Of a DNA stretch of 6,711 nucleotides, positions 1 through 5,781 are shown piece after piece. The stretch covers positions 1 to 6,711 of the forward strand of contig JAOAPW010000130.1 of assembly GCA_025463105.1 (NCBI GenBank), given 5' to 3'. A program made the translations under genes and the position numbers. This DNA is from Candidatus Acidiferrum typicum (GTDB lineage: Bacteria > Acidobacteriota > Terriglobia > Acidiferrales > UBA7541). Below the pieces are notes generated by a model. That model was not told where the DNA came from, made no database searches, and worked only from the letters and a program-made list of their open reading frames with translations. Position 1 is the first letter of the stretch. The number at the start of each line of letters is the position of its first letter.

Positions 1-372
1 GTCCGGATTGTCGAGGACCTTCACCATAATCTTCGCGACCAGCGCAGCCCCCGAGAAGCCCGCTACCGATGCCTATGCCAGTACCGTGAGAAACCACAGC
101 CGCGAATGCGTAGTCTGCAGAAATCCAACGCCGCCAAACCACGCCAGGAAAATCATCAGCGATGCGGAGTTAAACAGCGGAAAATGCGTCGCGCCATGGC
201 GAATTTCTCCCCGCGCGGGAGATCCTGAGTGCGGCGCGCCAGAATGTCCACCTTGCACGTGGATGTGCCACTTCACCGGCAAGTGCAAGTGCACTGCACC
301 CGACAGAAACGACACCAGACTCAGTACAAGTCCGACGCCGAAACATCCCAGGTAGAAGGCCCGCCAATTCAT
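1..372 (-). pseudogene. NfeD-like membrane protein, interrupted by an in-frame TAG and cut by the window edge
   Basis: Starts at the ATG at 372, five bases after a strong GGAGGGAGGT ribosome site; an ATG at 387 would put that site inside the gene and is rejected. The open part (372 to 73) encodes 99 residues: membrane segment 1 at about 6-28, a histidine-rich loop at about 28-64 (HLHLPVKWHIHVQGGH, then more His), segment 2 at about 69-86 containing FLAWFGGVGF, and the beginning of segment 3 (LWFLTVLA). A TAG at 73-75 then stops the frame, yet the same frame runs on for 24 codons to base 1 as ASVAGFSGAALVAKI and beyond, just what the rest of segment 3 and the following loop should look like. 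The OB-fold domain usual at the C-terminus of NfeD proteins would lie outside the window. NfeD-type proteins are membrane partners of SPFH/flotillin proteins in membrane organisation. Family assignment is from the layout and remembered acidobacterial relatives. Nonsense mutation, recoding or sequence error cannot be told apart here; a conventional caller would report 73-372 as a short CDS. Confidence 0.68.
73..75 (-). other. Premature in-frame TAG in the nfeD-like gene
   Basis: Minus-strand codons around the stop read CTG GCA TAG GCA TCG GTA GCG GGC. A one-base difference (TTG to TAG) would restore Leu-Ala-Leu-Ala-Ser-Val-Ala-Gly, a natural transmembrane stretch. There is no homopolymer nearby that would point to slippage. 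Confidence 0.7.
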
Positions 373-375
373 GCG

Positions 376-385
376 ACCTCCCTCC
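376..385 (-). promoter_or_regulatory. Strong Shine-Dalgarno sequence of the nfeD-like gene
   Basis: The minus strand reads GGAGGGAGGT directly upstream of the ATG at 372. It is the best ribosome site in the window and decides the start. It also suggests that the gene is translated independently of the XRE gene 63 bases upstream, rather than by coupling. Confidence 0.8.
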
Positions 386-435
386 ATCCTTGCTCGAACG
401 AAACTGACCTTACGCCCTTGAGAATCCGGACTGCA

Positions 436-924
436 TCAGGAGTCTGCTTTTTCCTGTCGCGCTGGTCGCAGCACGCCTTCCAGTCGATCCAGCAGTCCCG
501 GCGTCCGTAGTATTTCCCGTAACAGAAGCAATGGGCGCCGCGAATCATTCACTTCCGCAACAGCCAGCAAACCAGCGCTCAATTCCGGATCGGACTGAAA
601 CCGCTCGGCGCCCGTCAGCAGCCAGGAATCCAGCGTCGCCTCCCGCACACGCAATTCAGAAATCAATTCGGTGTGATATCCCTCGGGATCGTTCACAAGA
701 AAGCCGGGATAAACACCGAAAAACTTTGCGAGCAGAGTGCGGCTGGTGTGCGTCAAGTGCGGCCGCCCCCCGCTTTCAATCTGCGACAAGTACGATTGGC
801 TGATCGCTTTGCCGAACTGTTTGCGCATCGCTCGCGAGACTTCCTGCTGCGTCATGGGACGGCCCAAGCCGCGCAGCGAGCCCTCAATGGCGCGCAGGTT
901 GTGAATTTTGTCCGCCAGAGTCAT
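436..924 (-). CDS. XRE-type helix-turn-helix transcriptional regulator
   Basis: A 162-residue cytoplasmic DNA-binding protein. Residues about 5-72 form a Cro/C1-like domain: a first helix (LADKIHNLRAI), the scaffold helix starting at MTQQEVSRAMRKQFG (24-38), and the recognition helix ISQSYLSQIESG (41-52), followed by helices ending in LLAKFFGVYPGFL (64-76). The turn between scaffold and recognition helices is a few residues longer than in the classic fold. Residues about 80-162 are charged, probably helical and unrecognised; they may serve for dimerisation or signal input. The start is ATG at 924 with only a weak GTGAG ribosome site. It is the first gene after a clear promoter with palindromes and is followed after 63 bases by the nfeD-like gene on the same strand, with no terminator between, so the two are probably co-transcribed. 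Autoregulation and control of nfeD are inferred from this layout; the target is unknown. Confidence 0.85.
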   Translation of the reverse strand: MTLADKIHNLRAIEGSLRGLGRPMTQQEVSRAMRKQFGKAISQSYLSQIESGGRPHLTHTSRTLLAKFFGVYPGFLVNDPEGYHTELISELRVREATLDSWLLTGAERFQSDPELSAGLLAVAEVNDSRRPLLLLREILRTPGLLDRLEGVLRPARQEKADS

Positions 925-936
925 CGTCTCACGATA

Positions 937-951
937 ATTACATTCAGTAAT
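937..951. promoter_or_regulatory. Second inverted repeat, ATTAC-5-GTAAT, near the transcription start
   Basis: Five-base perfect arms (937-941 and 947-951) flank a five-base centre, lying over the predicted start of transcription, about 13 bases upstream of the ATG at 924. The sequence differs from the 963-974 palindrome, so it could be a site for another protein, a half-similar second operator, or chance in AT-rich DNA. Confidence 0.3.
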
Positions 952-954
952 ATC

Positions 955-984
955 TGTATCTCATATTGCAATATTTTGTGTCAA
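955..984 (-). promoter_or_regulatory. Sigma-70-type promoter of the XRE gene
   Basis: On the minus strand a perfect TTGACA -35 box lies at 984-979. Eighteen bases downstream is a weak -10 box GATACA at 960-955, giving a start of transcription near 948 and a leader of roughly 25 bases before the ATG at 924. The surroundings are strikingly AT-rich compared with the coding regions. The -35 is convincing; the -10 matches the consensus at only three of six positions, and the spacing is one base over the optimum. Confidence 0.6.
963..974. promoter_or_regulatory. Perfect 12-bp palindrome in the promoter spacer, candidate operator
   Basis: ATATTGCAATAT is a perfect dyad between the -35 and -10 boxes of the XRE promoter, where a bound dimer would block RNA polymerase. 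Cro/C1-type regulators bind such dyads, and the gene downstream encodes one, so autorepression is the simplest reading. Binding by this protein is inferred, not shown. Confidence 0.45.
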
Positions 985-1045
985 GCAAAATCGGAGAGAT
1001 GCGGACATGGTGCCGCAAGTTACAATAAATCAGCTATTTAGTGGA

Positions 1046-2425
1046 TTAATCGCTCTTGCGTTCAGATTGCAGGTCAATGCCCAGCTGCTGGCATTTCTTA
1101 TACAGATGGCTGCGCTCCAAGCCCAAAGCGCGCGCTACATTGGTCATGTGGTGATGATGGCGGCGCAATTCGGCGAGCAACACTTCCCGCTCGAAGGATT
1201 CGATGCGGTGCGCCAGCGTGCCGTTTTCAACTGTATTTGACGGCTCTCCATTTCGAGATGCCGGCAATGCCAAATTCACTTCGTCGGCTGCGATGGTTTC
1301 GGCGTTTGAGAGCAACAGAACACGCTCGACAACATTGCGCAACTCGCGCACATTTCCCGGCCACGAATAGCGCTTCAGAATTTCCAACGCCTCCGCTGAA
1401 AAATGTTTTTCTTTCCAATTATTCTGCGCCGCCACCTGCTCGGAGAAATACTCCGCCAAAACGGGAACCTCTTCGGCGCGTTCCCGCAGCGGAGGCAACA
1501 CAATCGGAAAAACATAGACACGATGAAACAAGTCCGCGCGGAAAGTTCCCTGCCGGACGAGCTCCTCCAGATTGCGGTGCGTTGCGACAACCACGCGGGC
1601 GTCCACGGGAATGGGCTTGTCGCCGCCCACGCGCTCGATTTCGCCTTCTTCCAGGACGCGCAATAGTTTCGCCTGCATGGCCAGCGGCATGTCACCGATC
1701 TCGTCCAGGAACAGCGTGCCGCCTCCGGCCTGCTCGAACTTGCCGATGTGCCGGCCGGTCGCACCCGTGAAGGAGCCTTTTTCATGGCCGAATAGCTCTG
1801 ACTCGATTAGCTCGCCCGGTACCGCGGCGCAATTCAGCGTCACGAACGGCCCAGCGCGGCGCGCGCTCTTCTGGTGAATGGTTCGCGCGATGAGTTCCTT
1901 GCCCGTGCCGGTTTCGCCTTGTATAGCAACGCGCGTTTCACTCGCGGCGACTCGGTCCACCTGTGCAAGCATCCGCTCCATCACTGGCCCTGCCCAAATC
2001 ACATCATGCTTGCCAAGACGACGTCGCAAGTCGCGATTTTCCTCTTCCAGGTGACGCAACCGCAGAACATTTTCGGTCGTGACCAGAAGTTTTTCAGTCG
2101 ATAGCGGCTTCTCCAGAAAATCGACAGCGCCGAGGCGCGTGGCTCGCACCGCCAACTCGACGCTGGCCTGCCCGGAAATCATCACCACCGGAGTCGTCGT
2201 GCCCGCAGCCTTCAAATCTTCCAACAACGAGATGCCGTCCTTGCCGGGCATTACCACATCCGAGAAAATCACATCGAATCGCTCCACGCGAAGCAGTTCC
2301 AACGCTCGAATGGCGCTGTCGCAAACCGTGGCCTCATAACCGGCAAGGCGAAAGGCGCGTGAAAGCGAGGCGAGAGTGTTGGGATCGTCGTCGATGAGCA
2401 GGAGATGTGGTTTCGGAGCTGTCAT
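1046..2425 (-). CDS. NtrC-family sigma-54-activating response regulator (NtrX-like)
   Basis: A complete 459-residue cytoplasmic regulator. The receiver domain (about 6-120) has the acidic cluster D12-D14, phosphoacceptor D56 (in FSDVVMP), S84 and K106. The AAA+ domain (about 142-375) has Walker A GETGTGKE (170-177), ESELFGHEKGSFTGA (208-222, carrying the sigma-54-contacting loop as GSFTGA instead of GAFTGA), Walker B GTLFLDE (236-242), the arginine-finger region FRADLFHR (295-302), LPPLRER (310-316) and WPGNVREL (355-362). The C-terminal Fis-type helix-turn-helix is at about 427-450 (NVARALGLERSHLYKK), preceded by an unusual run of four histidines (423-426). Phosphorylation by the kinase encoded just upstream should promote oligomerisation and ATP-driven opening of sigma-54 promoters. 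The ATG at 2425 lies 15 bases after the kinase stop and has no good ribosome site of its own, suggesting translational coupling. Its target promoters are not evident. Confidence 0.95.
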   Translation of the reverse strand: MTAPKPHLLLIDDDPNTLASLSRAFRLAGYEATVCDSAIRALELLRVERFDVIFSDVVMPGKDGISLLEDLKAAGTTTPVVMISGQASVELAVRATRLGAVDFLEKPLSTEKLLVTTENVLRLRHLEEENRDLRRRLGKHDVIWAGPVMERMLAQVDRVAASETRVAIQGETGTGKELIARTIHQKSARRAGPFVTLNCAAVPGELIESELFGHEKGSFTGATGRHIGKFEQAGGGTLFLDEIGDMPLAMQAKLLRVLEEGEIERVGGDKPIPVDARVVVATHRNLEELVRQGTFRADLFHRVYVFPIVLPPLRERAEEVPVLAEYFSEQVAAQNNWKEKHFSAEALEILKRYSWPGNVRELRNVVERVLLLSNAETIAADEVNLALPASRNGEPSNTVENGTLAHRIESFEREVLLAELRRHHHHMTNVARALGLERSHLYKKCQQLGIDLQSERKSD

Positions 2426-2436
2426 GGTTCGGCCGC

Positions 2437-2449
2437 GCCGCTACGCGGC
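2437..2449 (-). other. Small GC hairpin across the kinase stop codon
   Basis: GCCGC-GTA-GCGGC, with five-base perfect arms and a three-base loop, spans the kinase TAG and the short spacer before the regulator ATG. There is no T-run after it, so it is not an intrinsic terminator. It could affect coupling or message stability, or be chance in GC-rich DNA. Confidence 0.25.
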
Positions 2450-4288
2450 ACTGGTGACGGCCAGATCCTCGGGTACAGATCGGGGATGATAGTTTGGCGA
2501 CTCCGGATGATTGATGGGCAGCTCGATTCGGAACGTCGCGCCTGCGCCCGGCGCCGATTCTACGGCAATTTTTCCGCCGTGATCGCTCACCACCGATTGA
2601 ACAATTGCCAGGCCAAGACCCGTGCCGTGCTGCTTGCTCGTGTAATACGGAGTGAAGAGCCGCGCGCATTCTTCCGGCGTCAAACCAGCTCCAGTGTCGC
2701 TAACGTCGAGGCACACGGAGCCGTCGTATTGCGACGTCCGCACGGTCAAGGTTCCGCCGGCGGGCATGGCATCCAAAGAATTAAGCACCAGATTTTCCAG
2801 CGCCCGGCGCAGCAGGACCGGGTCGGCCTGCGGACGCACCAGACCTTCGTCCAGATACAGCTCCGGCGTGATCGGCGGGCGTCCCACGGCGCACAATTGG
2901 GGCTCAAACAGTTTCACGACGCTGCGGACGGATTCGTTCAAATCCACCGGCTCGAATTCCGGTGCGGGCATTTTGGCAAAATCGCTGAAGCGGCTGACGA
3001 TTGTTTTTAAATTTTCAAGCTCCGCGCGCATCGTTGCGGTGGACTCGAAAAATACTTCGTCGAATTGCTCGGAAGTTTGCTCGCGCGCGCGTTGCAGATT
3101 TTCAACAGTCAATTGCAGTGGGAACAGCGGATTTTTTAATTCATGGGCGAGCCGCCGCGCCAGTTCGCGCCACGCGGCCACGCGTTCAGTCTGAACAAGC
3201 CGCTCGCGCTGCTCGGACAATTGCCGGGTCATTTCGTTGAAGGCCTCCGCAAGCTGGCCGATTTCGTCGCGCGAATGCACTTCGACGCGCGCTTCCCAAT
3301 GTCCCGCGGTAACCTCGCGCGCACCCCTGGCAAGTTGTTCGATCGGGCGCGTGACGCGCGCTGAAATCCACCAGCCGAGAACCAACCCGGCGAGTATCAC
3401 GCCGCCCGCGACCAGCAATGCCAGCCCGCGAATAAAATTCAGCATTTGAATCAGGTCCTGCCGCGAGCTTCCCACCAGCAGAACTCCAAGCAAGTCTCCC
3501 CCGCGTCCAATCAAAGGAAGCGCGTTGAACGATTCCGAGGTCGCGGCGCGACCCGTGCCCGACTCAATCGTTTTTTGCAACTCGCGATGGCTGCTTTGCA
3601 CTTCCGTGATCAGCGGCACGAACAGTTCAGCCTGCGCCACCTGGCCATGCTGATCGGTGAGTTCCGAGGCCACGAATCCCTGCTCGAGATTTCGATAAAG
3701 AACCACGCGCATGCTCTCGGGCAACACCAGTGTCGCCAGAAAATCCTGATTGAGCCGCTGGCCGCCGATCAGGTAAAAATGTTTTTCGCCCACACGAACC
3801 GTGCGTACGGCAAGCACACCGAGATCAACACCATCCTGCATGTCCACGCGGCTCAGGAAGGCGCCCTGCGAATTCCAATCTTTTTCAGCGGTGACCCAGT
3901 CGTTTTTATATCCGAAGCGCGCCGGCCATTCGGCGGAAGAAATCAGCGTGCCGTCATCGGCAACGATGTCAAAAAAATCGAGCTGCTGCGATTGGGCGAT
4001 GGCGTGCGCGTCGTTGTAATACTGCGAGACGTCGGCCTGCGGGCGATTCAAGTCAATCGCCATGCGAACGGTCGCTTCGGCGTCGGCAATTCCCTGCACG
4101 CGATGTGCAACTTCCTCGCCGCGCTGCGCATATTCCCTGCGGAACTGCGCTACCAACGCATCGGACCGCTGGCGGGCAAATAATTCAAATTCCCGCCGCG
4201 TGTAGGACGACACACCCCAACCCACCAGCGTCACGGCCGTAATAATCGTCACCGTAAACAGTGCCAGCAGCTTGGTGCGAAAACTCAT
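2441..4288 (-). CDS. Membrane sensor histidine kinase with periplasmic domain and HAMP (NtrY-like)
   Basis: A 615-residue inner-membrane kinase. Membrane segment 1 is at about 6-28; a periplasmic region at about 29-284 has Cache-like features (FFDIVADDGTLISSAEWPARFG at about 105-126 is typical); segment 2 is at about 285-308; HAMP at about 309-362; HisKA has the phosphoacceptor H382 in AHELKNPLFPLQ; the ATPase domain has N503 (ENLVLNSLDAM), DTGAG (531-535), LFTPYYTSK (544-552) and GTGLGL (555-560). A 23-residue tail without recognised domain follows. H-box wording and the FSDFAKMPAPEF linker resemble NtrY. There is no cytoplasmic PAS domain, so sensing is probably periplasmic. The start at 4288 is chosen because GGAGGAA lies nine bases upstream and the ATG overlaps the stop of the binding-protein gene as ATGA; an in-frame ATG at 4375 would add 29 residues ahead of the first membrane segment. 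The partner is surely the regulator immediately downstream; the ligand is unknown. Confidence 0.94.
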   Translation of the reverse strand: MSFRTKLLALFTVTIITAVTLVGWGVSSYTRREFELFARQRSDALVAQFRREYAQRGEEVAHRVQGIADAEATVRMAIDLNRPQADVSQYYNDAHAIAQSQQLDFFDIVADDGTLISSAEWPARFGYKNDWVTAEKDWNSQGAFLSRVDMQDGVDLGVLAVRTVRVGEKHFYLIGGQRLNQDFLATLVLPESMRVVLYRNLEQGFVASELTDQHGQVAQAELFVPLITEVQSSHRELQKTIESGTGRAATSESFNALPLIGRGGDLLGVLLVGSSRQDLIQMLNFIRGLALLVAGGVILAGLVLGWWISARVTRPIEQLARGAREVTAGHWEARVEVHSRDEIGQLAEAFNEMTRQLSEQRERLVQTERVAAWRELARRLAHELKNPLFPLQLTVENLQRAREQTSEQFDEVFFESTATMRAELENLKTIVSRFSDFAKMPAPEFEPVDLNESVRSVVKLFEPQLCAVGRPPITPELYLDEGLVRPQADPVLLRRALENLVLNSLDAMPAGGTLTVRTSQYDGSVCLDVSDTGAGLTPEECARLFTPYYTSKQHGTGLGLAIVQSVVSDHGGKIAVESAPGAGATFRIELPINHPESPNYHPRSVPEDLAVTSAA

Positions 4289-4302
4289 GGCGTAATTCCT
4301 CC
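4285..4302 (-). promoter_or_regulatory. ATGA stop-start overlap with Shine-Dalgarno, kinase gene
   Basis: The TGA of the binding-protein gene (4287-4285) and the ATG of the kinase gene (4288-4286) share bases, and GGAGGAA sits at 4302-4296 inside the end of the upstream gene. This arrangement is typical of translational coupling and links kinase synthesis to that of the binding protein. Confidence 0.8.
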
Positions 4303-5781
4303 GGGCGCGGGCACCGGCGCTGTCGCAAGCCAAACGTCCTCCAGCCGCCAGCCGCCCCAACGCGGCGGCATCCAATCGCGCACTTGCGGACCGACGCCAT
4401 AACTTTCCGACACATGGACGAGCGGAATGATGCGGTACGCGTCAATCGGCGCGCGTTCCGCTGCGTATTCTTGCTCCGGAGTTTCCAACACGATGCTCGG
4501 TTCTCCAAATGAAGCCAGCAATGCGGGAAGCGCCACGGCAATATCCGGCGAATCAATTCGCTGGCGCATCAGCCGCATGTCGGCAGCGGAAAGTTTCGTT
4601 GCGCTGCCCGTAATCTGCCCCGAAAGCTGCACGGCGATTCCCGCTTCTTTCAAATTGACGGCCACGCGCTCAGCCACAGCGCGCAATTCCACATCGGCGG
4701 AATCATAGACCAGCACGAGCGGCGTTGAACGAGAAAAATCGCGCCGGGTTGCGGTAAGCATCTGTTTTGAGTGCGTAAGATCCATCGCGGAGGGGAACAG
4801 AAACGCGTATCCCGAAAGCCAATTCGGCAGCAGGCTGGCGGCCTGAGCGCCCTGGCGCTGCAAAACCACATCCGCAATGGAAGCTCGCTCGATCGCTGCT
4901 GAAATTGCTTCACGGATGCGCGCATCCTGAACCGCAGGACGTGCCATATCAAACCGGAGCGCGAAAAAATCTACAGGATCGCTGGAAGTAGTTCGCACGC
5001 CCCGCTGCGCGATGTGGCGTACTTGCGACGCTTGTAGCTCAACTACCTCGGCTTGCCCGAACTCGATTGCATTTGCCTGCTGTTGGGGATCCGCGTCCAT
5101 GGTGAGTTCGATTTTGTCCACGAATGGGCGTCCCGCCCAGCACATTTCATTGGCAAGAAAAACAATTTTGGACGCGGAATCAGCGGGCCACGCTGCAACG
5201 CGAAACGGCCCAGTGCCGGTGAGCGAACCGTCGTCCGCTGTGTGAAAAATGAAGTAGCGGCCAGCGGCGAGTTGCGAGGGGAATTCCGGCAACGAATGAT
5301 CCGCCTGAATCACGACGGAATCCGAAATTGCGCTAACGTCAAATTCGTTGCCAAGCAATTGCTGGAGCGCCATCGCGGCTGTTTCCGGTGTAAGTGGCGA
5401 GCCGTCACTGAATTTCACGCCCTCGCGCAGGCGGAATTGCCAGCGCTTCAAGTTATCGTCGTGTTGCCATGAAACAGCCAGCATGGGTTGCGGCAAACCG
5501 TGATCGTCAAAACGCACCATGCGATCGAATATAAGTGAGGCCAGCCTTTCCGTGGCCATGGCGCGCAGAGAATCGGAGGGCCATTGCCGCGGATCAACAG
5601 TCGCAACATGTTCGCTTATCTGCACGCGCAGGACGCCGCCAAATTTGGGTGACGTGGAAGCAGCAGCGCCACTAGCGATCGCCAACATTGTGACCGCGGT
5701 CAGGATGACTCGCGCGGTCAGCGATATCGGGGCAATCGCTTTACTGCCCCGCGCATGCAATTGATATGCGATAAGCCTCAT
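4285..5781 (-). CDS. Periplasmic solute-binding protein, family 5 (peptide/nickel type), without transporter genes
   Basis: A 498-residue exported protein. A long basic n-region (1-24) leads to a hydrophobic stretch (about 25-37) and a cleavage site near SGAAAS (37-42). No lipobox cysteine is seen, so a soluble periplasmic protein is expected. Family 5 (DppA/OppA-like) features appear in order: GGVLRVQISEHVATVDP (48-64), the block from LAVSWQHDD to LREGVKFSDGSPLTPE (101-133), GTGPFRVAAW (189-198), WAGRPFVDKIEL (215-226), the VQDARIREAISAAIERASI helix region (284-302) and the second lobe from PLVLVYDSADVELRAVAERV (354-373). The C-terminal lobe is short and divergent, lacking the usual DYPDPDNF-like motif. 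The ATG at 5781 is preceded by AGGAAA and lies 41 bases inside the upstream gene; a TTG at 5808 is a less likely start. No permease or ATPase follows; a sensor kinase does. The ligand may be a peptide or other small molecule, but cannot be named. Confidence 0.88.
   Translation of the reverse strand: MRLIAYQLHARGSKAIAPISLTARVILTAVTMLAIASGAAASTSPKFGGVLRVQISEHVATVDPRQWPSDSLRAMATERLASLIFDRMVRFDDHGLPQPMLAVSWQHDDNLKRWQFRLREGVKFSDGSPLTPETAAMALQQLLGNEFDVSAISDSVVIQADHSLPEFPSQLAAGRYFIFHTADDGSLTGTGPFRVAAWPADSASKIVFLANEMCWAGRPFVDKIELTMDADPQQQANAIEFGQAEVVELQASQVRHIAQRGVRTTSSDPVDFFALRFDMARPAVQDARIREAISAAIERASIADVVLQRQGAQAASLLPNWLSGYAFLFPSAMDLTHSKQMLTATRRDFSRSTPLVLVYDSADVELRAVAERVAVNLKEAGIAVQLSGQITGSATKLSAADMRLMRQRIDSPDIAVALPALLASFGEPSIVLETPEQEYAAERAPIDAYRIIPLVHVSESYGVGPQVRDWMPPRWGGWRLEDVWLATAPVPAPGGITP

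Noticed and set aside
373..387. ATG at 387 as the nfeD-like start
   Set aside because: The five extra residues are encoded by the Shine-Dalgarno sequence of the ATG at 372.
985..1045. Intrinsic terminator after the regulator gene
   Set aside because: The spacer has only a four-base GCGG/CCGC pairing (1001-1016) and no T-run on the minus strand, so no terminator can be supported.
1150..1160. Four consecutive histidines before the HTH of the sigma-54 regulator as a metal site
   Set aside because: A short run in the linker before the Fis-type helix-turn-helix; without conservation data it is most simply sequence drift.
1237..3010. Several plus-strand open frames (for example 1237-1770 and 2405-3010) opposite the regulator and kinase genes
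   Set aside because: Low-complexity, Arg/Ala/Pro-rich translations without motifs; the minus strand encodes well-known catalytic motifs throughout.
3446..4183. A 245-codon open frame on the plus strand, opposite the kinase gene
   Set aside because: It lies wholly antisense to the kinase periplasmic domain, has no recognisable domain, and is explained by the GC-rich codon pattern of the real gene.
4285..4375. Upstream ATG at 4375 as the kinase start
   Set aside because: It would give an Ala/Arg-rich leader inside the binding-protein gene with no ribosome site, whereas the ATG at 4288 has GGAGGAA and directly precedes the first membrane segment.
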